DNA from: Heliocybe sulcata | Lineage: Eukaryota; Basidiomycota; Agaricomycetes; Gloeophyllales; Gloeophyllaceae | Assembly (NCBI GenBank): GCA_004369045.1 | Contig: ML213516.1 | Coordinates: forward strand, 75,250 to 139,249 | Direction of reading: 5' to 3' | DNA: 64,000 nucleotides | Shown: positions 21,889-33,150 of the stretch, one piece after another | Layout: the number at the start of each line of letters is the position of its first letter | Position numbering within the stretch: position 1 is the first letter of the stretch | The notes under the pieces: model-generated | The model's input: only the letters and a program-made list of their open reading frames with translations | What the model was told of the DNA's origin: nothing | The model's database searches: none | Translations under genes and position numbers: made by a program

Positions 21889-24800
21889 TCAGCTATCCGT
21901 TGGCGTCGGGTCTAGGAACCTCGCATTTGTCAACGGACGCGGGGCGTGCTTGTGCAGTCGCTCAAGTTCTTCAGGAGTCCGCATGCGAAGGAGGACGTCC
22001 TCCGTGTTCGAAACGAAGAATAATCGGTACGTGCGAACGCAAACTTTGATCTCCAGGCCGCCGCGAGCAGCGATCTTGGGCAATTCCAGCGAACTGGGAA
22101 GATTCCTGCAAAGCGAGTTCGTCAATCAGGCAAGGTGACAGGTCATTCAATGCCCACCTCCGTAAGAAAGACTGCTTGACTTTGTTAGGTGGTAGACCAG
22201 CAGCGGAATCGCCCTGAAGGTGGCATGCCATGAGATAAAGTAAGGAGCACAGATAAAAACCGCTTACCGCTACGAATGAATCCAAGTAACTTTGCCAACG
22301 ACCACTCAGCACTTCGGCGTCATGACCGCTGGCATCATCTTTGCCGAGCAATTGGATTGTCATAGCTTTCACATCGGGGTGCTACAGGAGAGTTTGACCT
22401 TAGGCGTCGCATTGAGACTAACATACATACCCAGTCAATGCGGAAAAGATTCTCGTCCGGCCCTAGTGTCGCCACAACCTGCTTGCGCAGATTGGTATAA
22501 TCTTGAGACACGGGAGCGACAAGTTGCCTCTCCCTCTTGAGCTGTTCGCACAAATCCATGGACTTCGGATCCGATAGCGCCAGTTGAATCTATCCGGAGT
22601 ATCAGCGCGAGTGCTTAGCTGCTGCGATATTCATATCCCACATACCTGTTTGATAAGCGCTCCTATCAGCTTGTCCACCGTGTATATTCTGTACGCATCC
22701 TACGGTTTGAGTTAGTCTCTGTGTATAGGAACGAAGACATTTGTATTACCCTAGGACCAAACCATTGTCTCATCTGGTCTTCAAACCCATGTTGCTCAAA
22801 CTCGTTGTCGAACAATTTCTCGCATGCCTCCAGTAGCATTGGATATGACCGTGGGCCATTAGGAAGGCTAGCCTCAGGAGACAGACTGACGTGCTTGTAG
22901 AACAGCAGACGAGAATATAAGAGCTGCGCAAGGAATAAGCCAAGTCTTCGACCATCAACACATGACACACTTGCCTCCATAAGCCGTAGCATCACGTAGA
23001 AATGTGTATTCGTGAAGAAGGAGCCCTTTCGGTCTAGGCGATTCAACTGGCTTACACTCTTCGAACTCGAAGCCTCTCCATTCTTGTCGGACACCGGGGC
23101 CTTGCTCTCCTCCGCATCCACCATCATCTGGTCTGGCAAACCCGGAGACGCCGGACGCGAAGTATTCGGCGACGCCAGCTCCTGAGCCCTCGTCCGCCTC
23201 GTAGTCGACTTCGCCTGCTCGCTCTTCAACAGCTTCTTCCTCAAATCACTCGCATGCCCACCGCCGGTCTTGCGCCCATTCCGCCCGTTTCTCGAACCGC
23301 CGCTCGAGACACTGACGACCTCCGCCTCGTCAATGACACTACCGACCTCATCGCTCGTCTCGCTGTCGACCATCTCGCGCCGGGCGACGAAGGCCGCATT
23401 GAAGTCGGCATGGTCGAGCATAAAGAACATCGGGACAAAGAGCCGGATAAAGCCTTCAATACGCCGCCGCTCCGCAAAACCTATCTGGTTCTGCGTTCGG
23501 TCGAGGAATGCCAGAGTCAGCCGCAAGGCATCTTGAAGGACTGGGATATCCTCCACGCAATACTCCAACTGATGTCTGGGCCGTGCTCGAGAGAACAGAG
23601 GATCGACCATAACAGCACGCTTCGCAATCTGCTCATCGCGCGCCACCTCGATCTGGTTCAAGAACGCCTTTGTGCTCGTCGCCTTCTTATCGTCCATCTT
23701 GAACGTAATGCCCTGATGGTCAAGCGACTTCTCATAATTCCTTGCGTCGACTTCCCGCCAGACCTTATTCCACTCCCGCTGTGCCCGCTTCCACTGCTCT
23801 TCCTTCTGCTTCAACCGGCCTAGAACGACGGGTATAGCGAGCGCTGGGGAGTCCTGCATAGCTTGTATGACCTCTAACCCAGGCTCTCGCCCGTATATCT
23901 TCTTGATGACGCGTTGGTGTATGCTTTTACCAACACCGCCGAGGTTTGCCTTGAGCTTGAAGTTGGCACGCTCCTCTGGATTGAGCTGGGCGATCTTGTT
24001 ATTGATGGGCTCTAGAGTACTGATCGTCCGGGTGATAGCCTCGATGTGGAAGTCGTACTCGTGTCGCTCTTCTTCGCTGCGGTGTAGAGCCTCCTCGTAT
24101 ATGTTCTTCTTGTGAGCAACGAATCCGGAGTCTTCACTAGCAAACGTGGGATGTGAAACCCACTCATCATTGAGGACAGACTTGCACATGTCGTCCCGGC
24201 CAGAACATGTCACATGAATTTCCTGCCAAAGCCGGCACTGTTTAGAGAGCATCACGAGCAAGTGAGCGATACTCACGTTCGCCGGAAGCCGTCTATAACT
24301 CCCAAACCTCGCGTTCAAGTCCGTCCTCCTCGGGACCTCAAGCCCCTTCGCCCTTCCAACTACCCAAGCCTGCTCCAACTGCTCCGCCGCGAGCTTCTCA
24401 GCCTCCTTCCTCTCATCCCACCCCAGTATCTCCATGAACTGTGTCATCAGCTCACTCCCACCCAAATACGTTCTACTCTCCTTGATCAACCTTGACCGAT
24501 CGATAATATCCTGCGTGAACAGATTCACAATCTTCAGGAACTCGTTAAACGTCTCCCGGCTGTCCAGCGCGCGCTTCACGCGATCAAAGAAGTTGTTCTC
24601 GTCTTGCGGACTGATGGGCATATGCGTTGGCGGGACTTGCGGGAGCATTTGGGGGGCGGAGAGGTAACTCGGATTGGCGGCGAGCGCCGCGTGATGATGA
24701 ACCTTGGGAGGGCGAGGGGAGGGCATTTGTTGGGTACGAGAGGAGGATGCTTCCGCGAGATTACTTGCGTGTTTACTTCTCTGTATATTGCGTCAGGATG

Positions 24801-25946
24801 AAACAGGCTCAAACAGCAACTTGGTTACCTTGCGATCAGCAGCCGCGCGCGAGGCAGAGACATTTTCTTTGTCGATTGGTTTGCGCTTCCTCTTCGATGC
24901 TCCTGGGCCCTGTGACAACGCAGACGGCTCCGCTCGCTTCCTCGATGAGCGGGTTTCTGTCGCAGGCGTCGCTGGGCGTGAGTCGCCTTTCATCACGTCG
25001 GCAATCTGGGCCCGCTGTGTTGCGACAAAGTCCTTGAACTCTTCGAACAGGTCGTGATCGTCTTTAAAAATAATTTCTACCCGTGTAAAGAGAGCTTCCT
25101 GCAGCCCGCAATCGCACTCAATTATCAATCTGACAGAGAGCACGACGTACCTCATCCCTGTGATGGCTGAGCGCGTCCACGAACTGCTTATACGTCTCCG
25201 GTTCATCTGTGAAACGCAGCTTGATCTTCTGTACATAGTTCATGGCCGGCTCTAGCACCTTGGGGTCCTTGTTGGGAGCTGTTGCAGGATTTAAGTCTTG
25301 ATAACCGGAAGGCGCGTCCAGAAGCATTGAGCTGGACGGATATCCAGAATCGCGTGTAAGGACAGATGCAGTAGTCTCCGCGTACGTAGCAGCAGACCGA
25401 ATGGTGGTCCCGGTAGGTGTTGTCACAGTAATAAGGTTGGTTTCCTGAGAGTTCGAGCTGCATTCAATCCGGTAGCCGGCGGGTAGGAAAGTGTTGAAGC
25501 CCTCGATGAGGGCGGGGTGGCCCCGGAACAGCGACGACACGCGTTGAATCACACCCGGGGTGTCTATGCTGAGACACCATCCATGTTAGCCCTTGGGACA
25601 CGTACTGAGAGACTCACAATTGACTCTTAAAATCCTTCATGATATCCAAGAACTGGTTGTACACGTCCGGCCGGTCATGAAACTGCACCTTCACAGCATC
25701 CAGGTAGCTCAGCGCGTCCGTCACATTCAACTGCCTGTCCGACTGCGAGTCCGTCGACATTGAGGCTCCTCCCTGACTGCTTCCACTCAGGTGAAGTGGC
25801 ATAAGGTCGTACGCGGCTGAAGGCAAGAGTCGAGGAGGGGCTTCCTCGGCTAGCGATCTTCTCTGGGATGACGATGGCCGCGAGCCCGGAGATGGTCTCA
25901 TCAGATTCATTTCGGCATCGGCGCTTATTCCGCTCCCTCGCGACAT
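21889..25946 (-). CDS. SIN3: Sin3 transcriptional co-repressor scaffold
   Basis: This is the scaffold of the Sin3 histone deacetylase complex in the nucleus. Ten exons join in frame (25618-25946, 25151-25568, 24829-25098, 24277-24780, 22750-24222, 22646-22699, 22431-22589, 22268-22381, 22158-22213, 21889-22105), giving 1197 aa. PAH1 spans about residues 75-150: [39 protein letters not shown] and [12 protein letters not shown]2 follows around 205-275 ([40 protein letters not shown]). PAH3 is near 375-440 ([22 protein letters not shown]). The HDAC-interacting block follows: [40 protein letters not shown]. The C-terminal Sin3_C region has the typical [20 protein letters not shown]. The 54-bp intron 24223-24276 is a multiple of three without a stop, so retention would insert residues in the conserved block. 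Confidence 0.95.
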
Positions 25947-26908
25947 CGACCACCACGACGGAGACTAGGTTTTGGGCGTTGCTGGCGGCGGCGAGAACAG
26001 AGTACAGATGTGGCGGATAATGTGGCTGCGACGCTGCCGCGTCAATCGCACGCAAGTTACCGAACTCGGGAGTTCTTCACCTCCGTATACTGGCTATGCG
26101 ATATGCGATTACTCAGAGACTCGAGCTCGCTCGATGGTCGAGTGGGATGCTGAATCTGCCTGAGATCGACAGTCAGTGCCAGGAGACCTGTTTCTAAGAT
26201 GCTAAGATGCTTCCTGCTCTCCTCGTCCTGACCGCAAATGGCTTCGGCATAAGGATCTCTTGCCTGCGCCATTTTGGACTCTCCTGCGAACTGCGAACAA
26301 GGAGTGCCAGTGCGCGGAAATGGTTTACGATTGGATGGAAGAGGGTTGCTTGTCTGGTTTATGGGTATCGTACATCATATCTCGTCTGCCCAGGACATTA
26401 ACTACGGTGGCCTCACAGCCCGGTCTCGTCGTTTCTGTTGTTACCACAGCTGCTCAGAAATCTTACATGCATCAACGTTGGATTCGTTAAATGTTCAAGT
26501 ACGAATATCCAGTATACTCTTTGGCAGGGGAGACATACTCCTCAAAATCTGCTTTCTCTTGGTACTCCAGAATGTAGCGCAGAAATCATCATTCCCCGAT
26601 CGCAATATCCCGTTGCTCGCCTACTCGGATTCAATGAAGAGACGTCGGCCAGCAAGCTATACCGCGATGCGACTTCGTTCATCTAGGTCTCTGTCGACCG
26701 CCACAGTTATGCCTGCCACATTACAGCTTGAAGATCATCACCTACGCCGTTTCTGGATTATTCGAGCTAACCATATCGACGGGCATACGTCACGTACGCT
26801 GCTGAGTAACCTGCCGCGAGGACGCGTCTACCACGGCAGAAGAGTACAATGTGTATATGCTTCCGTAGGCATTCTCAACATTTGTTCGAATAGCGCCTCG
26901 ACGTAGTT
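25947..26908. other. Divergent promoter region, Sin3 / aldo-keto reductase
   Basis: This 962-bp region lies between divergent starts. A plus-strand open frame at 26274-26906 has no recognisable family motif and no support as a gene. Confidence 0.4.
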
Positions 26909-28206
26909 ATGTCTCTGCCGACTCGCAAGATTGGAAACGACGCTGTCACCGCCATCGGATATGGTGCCATGGGCATTGCAGCATTCTACGGCAAGGTCGC
27001 ACCAGACGAAGAACGACTGAAAGTGCGTCATATATTCTATAGTGCTGCAAGGTGGTCTGCTAATTCCTCTGTCAGTTCCTTGATGAACTCTACGCGAGCG
27101 GCTGCACTAATTGGGACACAGCCAATATCTACATGGACTCGGAAGAGTTGATTGGCAAATGGTTTCAGTAGACATCGCGATCCTGTATCGTTCGTCATTG
27201 TTGACTTCGCCCGCTAGGTTCAAGAGGTCCGGCAAGCGGAAGGACATCTTCCTTGCCACGAAGTTTGGTCTCGCGCGCCAGCCCGGCCGTCTCATCAACG
27301 GCGATCCCGAATATGCGAAAGAGTGCTTCGAAACGTCTCTGAAGAGACTCGGCACTGACTACGTGGACCTGTACTATCTTCACCGGTCCGTATTTTACTA
27401 TCACGTTGTGGCTGCATGAGCTTAGCGAGCACTTTTCTTTAGTGCTGACCCCACAGTGCCCATCGAGGTGACTGTAGGCGCCATGGCAGACCTCGTCAAG
27501 CAAGGCAAAGTGAAGTACCTAGGCCTGTCAGAGATATCAGCGGATACTTTGAGAAGGGCACACGCGGTGCACCCCATCGCGGCAATCCAAGTTGAATACT
27601 CACCATTCACTCTTGATATCGAGGACGAGAAAGTCGGACTGCTGAAGACTGCCCGGGAGCTTGGCGTTAAGGTCGTTGCCTACAGCCCGCTGGGCAGAGG
27701 ATTGCTGACCGGCCGATATGCGCGTATTCCCCTTCTTTCATTGCAAGTAGTACACCATCTTACCAGGCCGTTTAAACCAGAAATCTCCTGACGACTTCGA
27801 AGAAGGCGATTTCCGTAAAGTAATCCCTCGATACTCCAAGGAGAACTTCCCTAATATTCTCAAACTCGCTGACGGTCTGAGGGCTATCGGCGAGCGTCAC
27901 GGTGCGACTGCAGGGCAAGTTGCGCTTGCCTGGCTGCTCGCTCAAGGTGAGGATATCATCCCCATTCCTGGGACGACGAAGATCAAGGCGAGTACCTAGT
28001 GGTTTCACTCAACTCGCACAAGCTGATTGGCTTTCCCTGTACAGTACCTCAGGGAGAACTTGGACGCGTTGAAGCTCAAACTGACGGCAGAAGATATCGC
28101 GGCAGTCCGCTCATTGGCGGAGAACTCGGATGCAGTCCAGGGTGCGCGGTACCCTCCTGGGATGTCAGACACTCTGTTCGCAGATACCCCTGCTTTGTCG
28201 AAGTGA
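26909..28206 (+). CDS. Aldo/keto reductase
   Basis: This NADPH-dependent oxidoreductase of the AKR superfamily acts on carbonyl substrates in the cytosol. Best exon set: 26909-27022, 27076-27161, 27218-27385, 27443-27719, 27781-27987 and 28045-28206, giving 337 aa. The catalytic tetrad is visible: Asp and Tyr in [12 protein letters not shown], Lys in LATKFG and His in YYLHRAD. NADP-binding elements are [31 protein letters not shown] and [13 protein letters not shown]. Intron 3 uses donor GTCCGT. Intron 5 (27988-28044) has a GC donor (AAG then GCGAGT) that is needed to keep the conserved frame across the join. For intron 4 the simplest frame-keeping solution is also a GC donor (27720-27780); a 43-bp GT..AG intron adding five residues is the alternative. 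Confidence 0.9.
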
Positions 28207-28543
28207 TTCGAATTGTCCATTCTAATTTGAGCTTTGTCGTACCATCTGAAATGCAATATAAGTCGCTGCGTCCTCAGTGGCCCAAGGCAGGCCATGCTCC
28301 GCGGCAATCCTACCATAAATCCCTCAACTGATGTGGTCCACGTCGTTGCACATCCTTTCTCCTCCATCCATCTCTGCTTGTTGGATGCAAAAACTGACCC
28401 TAATGCACCCCTTATCTCTCTTACTATTGCCTCCTTGCCTTCTACCAGCGGTGCATACCCGAGAGTGACGTACTACCCTCCTTCCTATTGCGGCGTAATA
28501 GAGAGCGAAACGTGGTGGCTGTAGCTCCAGGACATCGACCACG
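28207..28543. other. Short intergenic region
   Basis: This 337-bp region holds the 3' flank of the reductase and the promoter of the eIF4E gene. No element was identified. Confidence 0.4.
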
Positions 28544-29980
28544 ATGTCCACAACGTCTGCAACACCGCCAGCGGCTACCGATGTTCCTGCACCCAAACCC
28601 GAACGACCTTCCGCGGGTGCTCGTCTTCCCTCTCTAAATCAGCTCGCTGCTCGCATCAGCGCCAAAGACGGTGCAAGCAGCACCAGCACTACCCCCTCCG
28701 CGAGACCTCGCCTGGCTGCATCGCTGCTTCGTACAGGATCTACCAGTTCTTTAGCTACGAGTGCGACGTCTGCGTCGACGGCTGACTCCACTGCAGTAAA
28801 TGCACCTGCTACGCGCTCGACGTCGCCGGCGGCATTATCGACGTCACCGCCCGACTCTAAATCGACTACCCCAATTCCCCCAGATGATCAAGGAGAGCCC
28901 TTGACTAGCGAAAAGCTCAAGGAACTGAACTTGGAGAATAGCGAACTTCCCAAGAAAGAGAAGAAGGTCGGGTACAAGAATATCCCAAGCCTTGACGCGA
29001 TCACAGCGAGGTTGGCGAAGGCGAGGACGCTTAGTATTGACGGGAGCGCGAGGCCGCCTGAGGCAGAGACGATTGAGGATCCGCAGACGCCTGGGCTCAG
29101 AATCAAGGCCCCGGAGCATCCTTTAGAGAATAAATGGTGGGTGGTAATTTGCGCGTCTGCGACCCGTCGTGACGTGCTGCAGGACGTTATACCACGACCA
29201 GAAGAACGCGGTGCCATTCACGCCTGCGCCCGCACAAGTCGAGGGGACGTTCCCTCACGTTGCGCCCGAGTCAGGCGACTATGAAGCTGGGCTGACGGTC
29301 GTTGGCGAGTTCGACACGGTGGAGTCGTTCTGCAGGTACTTCAACTGGCTCAAGCCGCCGTCGAAGCTGGAGCGCAACTCGAACTATCATTTGTTCAAGT
29401 CAGGGATCAAGCCGATGTGGGAGGACGAGGCGAACGCGAACGGCGGCAAGTGGGTGCTGACAATGAAGAATAACCCGGCACTGTTGGATCGGTGCTGGAG
29501 TTGGCTTGCGATGGCGCTCGTCGGTGAGGAGCTGGATGAGGGTGATGAGATCTGCGGGGCGGTGGTTAGCTTGAGGAGCAAGGTGGACCGGATTCAGCTG
29601 TGGACGAGGAGCAAGGAGGACGTGGAGAGGCTGAATGGAATTGCGAAGAAGATGGTCAAGATTCTGGACGTATCCGAGGGCGATAACATTGGATTGGAGT
29701 TCCAGGTGTGTCACATTTACTTGGTTTTAGCTGCCGTTGCTTATTGTCGTGATAGTATAACACGGACGATCGTCCCCCACAAAATAAATTCCTCTCCATC
29801 CAGTCCCTACCCCAATCCTCCTTCCGCTCTTCGTTCCATGCTGGAGGGAAGTTCAACAGCCCTGTCACCGGTCCTGGAGAGGTGGCCAGCCCAGTTGGGG
29901 CAACGGGGCCTGGGGGCGCATTCGCTGGCTTCGGCGTAGGCGGCTTCGGAGGCGCTTCGCAATGGAGAGGCAAGAGGTGA
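28544..29980 (+). CDS. Class II eIF4E (4EHP-like) cap-binding protein
   Basis: This mRNA 5'-cap-binding protein is of the eIF4E family. Exons 28544-29136, 29183-29705 and 29756-29980 (introns 46 and 50 bp) encode 446 aa, about twice the usual 210-250. Residues 1-165 are a Ala/Ser/Thr/Pro-rich extension. The core starts at HPLENKWTLYHD and includes EFDTVESFCRYFNWL, HLFKSGIKPMWEDEANANGG and EICGAVVSLR. The cap-stacking Trp of class I (human W56) aligns with Tyr in SGDYEAGL, as in 4EHP/eIF4E2. The second cap residue pair Trp-Glu in PMWED is kept. The W73 position is Cys. The C-terminus is a Gly-rich tail (GPGGAFAGFGVGGFGG). A role in translational repression or a special mRNA class is inferred from class membership only. 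Confidence 0.88.
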
Positions 29981-30548
29981 TAAGCAGGAAATCTGGAAAT
30001 AGTGGTTTTTATAGGCGAGTGTACGATCCCCCGCTATGACTGAGACCGTCAAATCTTTCTTGTTCTGTGTAAATCTTGCCAAAATATTTGCAGCGCTGCG
30101 TGATTGGGGTATTCAGTGTGCTCGGCGCTCAAGGGAGCGTATTCACTTCAGAAGACATGTCAGCGTTTCTGCTTTTACACCTGCTCTGTAGGATGCCAGC
30201 GCAATGCTCGCCCAAAGTAGTGCGTCAGATCCCAAGACTCGTCGCCGCTATGTTCTGCTGAATGCTCGAAACTTCATGTCCTCCGGGACAGATGCTTTCT
30301 CCTGGACAAAACACGGTATCTCGTTGCAAGTTGTGAGAAGATGGATATATTGGATACATCATATGAGCGATTCCAAAGGCTACAAGTGCGTTGCATTAAA
30401 CGAAAATATGTACTATATACGAATGCCAACGCAATGTGATATCACAGTGATCACGAGGTTTCACTGAATACAGTCCGAGTAGGATGCAAGGTAGGGCTAC
30501 AGTTCAAGAAATGGTTCTAAAGAATGGAAGATTATGGTACGTTTCACG
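29981..30548. other. Convergent intergenic region
   Basis: This 568-bp, AT-richer gap lies between convergent genes. No gene or repeat was recognised. Confidence 0.4.
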
Positions 30549-32247
30549 TTATCGCTCGCCTTGTGAACCACGACTGCCCCTCCTTCCCAGCAGTCTCGAC
30601 TCCATGGTATAATAGCCGAATAGGGAATCCATGGACTTGCGCTCAACAACGGTTTTCGGGCTCTTCGTCTTCCCCCTTCGCGATGCGAAGTTGAATCTCA
30701 GGATTCTGGAAGACGCAGACAGGCCTCGTTGGCCTTCGGCGATGGTAGAGAGAGTTGAGGACGACCAGCGTGATCGCAAAGCGCGCTCGACGTACGGGAG
30801 GGGACTATACATCTGTCCAACCGGCGTATCGGGGATCGCAGTCTCCGATGCGCCTTGGGCGAGTCGCTGCACTTGCTCCAGGGTGGTGGCGATCTCGAGC
30901 TGCAGGTCCATGGGGGAGAGCTCCAGGTCCAGGTCGAGCCGGACAGGGTACTCCATCTCGTGCGCGTAGTACTCCCCGTCACAGCCCGCAGTGTCCTGCG
31001 AGTACACGCTCGGAGTATCTGGGGACAAGAAGAACTCCTGCGCGGCCACTTCGTTTCCTCTGGCCAGGACGGCGTGCCCATCGGGACTGAACGTCTCGCT
31101 GAAGATGTCGTTAATGTCCGCAGGCACCGACATCCTTGGCGGGGGCCGACTGGGAATGCTGATCGTGAGGTCGTTCCTGGGACACCGCGCAACGCTGATT
31201 GAGTCTCGTGACGGTCGAGAGCAGCGGCGCGCAGATGGGAGAGGTGGGGGAGGACGGCTAGGGAGCTTTATGGCCGTCCGCCTCCGCACAGAGAATGTCG
31301 GGTCGAATTGCGCGCTCGGGCACGTGGATTCAGTGGAAGGGGTCGAACCCCTACGTCGAGGCATGATGGAGTCCGGGCGAGCAGAAAGCTTGTCGGTGCT
31401 CGACTCCTGGACGAATGCCGGGAAGGAAGAGCGCAAAGTAAGTATGTCTTCAAATTGCTTCGTGTACCAGTCACTGTCGTCATCCTCGTCTTCTGAGGTT
31501 GGGACTGCCTTGTTGTGGATCACCAGAGGCAGCACAGGGGTAGCTCTGGGAAAGGGTGAAGGGCAGAACTCGTCATCAGATGTGACGGGTGTCGTTGGTA
31601 AGCCAATGCTCGAGCTCGATTTGTTCGTGGAGCCGCGGGTGCTGCTGCTCATGAGCGAGGGCGTCGGGGATCGGCGTAACGCAGGCGGGTGAGGGAAGTC
31701 AAGGGCGAGTCCTATGTCGGAGAACTGTAGACTGAATGAATCTGGTGAGCTGGAGCCGTCGCTTTCGTACGAGGAAAAACCAGAAGATGATGGAGTTGGT
31801 GAGGTGGCGCGAGGTGGCCTGGGCGCTGGGCGAGGAGATTCATATTCCAAGTCGATTGCGCCCGGGAAGGAGATCACCTCCGCCCCCGTCAGTCCTGTGG
31901 GGCGCGGTTTGCTTTTCCTTCTCTCTACATGCTTCACATCAAGGACACCGCCGCTCGGGGTCACGCGACCTCCGAGGCTGCCACTCACAGAGCGGGCAAT
32001 CTGGGAGGCGCAGGAGGATGGTGTCGTCGGCAGCGTCTGTTGGTAGAAGCCGTCATCCTCTTCAATGACTTCTGGAACTGAGTGGAGTGATTTGCCCAGG
32101 ACAGGACATAGGTCCTTCCAAGCTGCAGCCTTCGATTTCCGGCCCCGGGCACGGTGTTGGCGCTTTGCGTTATCTTTGGAGAAAACTAAATTGGAGGTCA
32201 GCCCATGGAAAGGCTGCTGAAGAGTGCCAGGACTTACGGGAACTCAT
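30549..32247 (-). CDS. Ser/Pro/Arg-rich protein of unknown function
   Basis: I do not recognise this protein. The likely start is ATG 32247 in a 10-nt first exon (32238-32247), spliced across a 64-bp GTAAGT..CAAAG intron to one long exon 30549-32173, giving 544 aa. The reading is based on a good donor and continuous frame; the start is less certain than the body. The N-terminus is basic (MSSHNAKRQHRARGRKSKAA). The middle is low complexity with Ser/Pro/Arg-rich and acidic patches (PTSEDEDDDSDWY). A helical, more conserved-looking stretch near residues 425-460 reads LSPMDLQLEIATTLEQVQRL. The tail is basic with RRGKTKSPKTVVERKSMD. It is probably an intrinsically disordered regulatory protein with phosphorylation sites; that is inference. 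Confidence 0.65.
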
Positions 32248-33150
32248 GTCGAGGGTCGTGAAGATGCGATAGTATTACTTGTGTGGTATACCGAGCCTGG
32301 GTATCTATAACAAAGCGGAAAGAAACGGAACTTCACCCAGTGAGTTGAAGCAGGAGGGCGATACAAGCTCGATGCTCCCCCATGCCTGTGCTATTAGTAC
32401 TCGGGCGTTCATAATAACTTTTGTCTCCGGAGGCATTGTTACGAAATAGAACAAAAGACAATGACTGCCATACTTGGGTGCAATCGGACTTTCGAAGGTT
32501 GCCAGTACTTGTGGCACACAATGTTATTGTCTCCTGTGTACAGTGAGGGCCTCGTCGCTGTACTGCTCTTCCATGCCTGTCGATATGTAAATTCCTCTAA
32601 CAACTAGGTCGCTGCATGGGCAGATGTACCAGTCATGGGGAGGCAGAAAGAATTGGACTTCAGTGCGTGGACGTTGTGCCCGGGAGAACTGCCTTCCGCA
32701 TCCGGCTCTCCTATTGTACATTGCAAACTGGCCAGTTAGAGCGTACAGCTTCTATCTGCGGATGGTCCGACACATGCATAGCCTAGAATATGCTTGCCTT
32801 TGTCGTGCCAGGCCCGAATCCGTCCTCGTGTATAGCAGCTGTCGGAAATTGAGTAAGATGGACTGCTCGGATGAGCTAAACATGCCGTGCAGTGGTAAAC
32901 GAGGCACTCTCTGTGAGCGGAATACTCATATGCATGGACTATAAGACGTCGGTATGTTGTTGAACGTTGCAACGCTGAACTGCAGCGATTTCAGATCTGA
33001 CATGTGACTATATACTGTCACAAGAGCTGGCTTCTCACGATCAATAGATATACCTCCCACGGTAAGTATACGTCGTGTGATGAGCGTCATTGACACGTAT
33101 AGTGGTGGCCACCGACAGTCTTCCGTATCTTCTCGTCTTCTTCTCTAAGC
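32248..33150. other. Divergent promoter region upstream of Sec31
   Basis: This 903-bp region lies between divergent starts. Short open frames were judged spurious. A pyrimidine-rich tract (TATCTTCTCGTCTTCTTCTC) directly precedes the Sec31 ATG, a common feature of strongly expressed fungal genes. Confidence 0.45.

Noticed and set aside
26274-26906. 210-aa plus-strand frame before the aldo/keto reductase
   Set aside because: There is no hydrophobic or motif pattern, the composition is non-coding, and it ends just before the reductase ATG in the promoter region.
31335-31360. tRNA T-arm-like sequence (GGGTCGAACCCC)
   Set aside because: It lies within the Ser/Pro-rich coding exon and has no matching D arm, anticodon arm or acceptor stem nearby.
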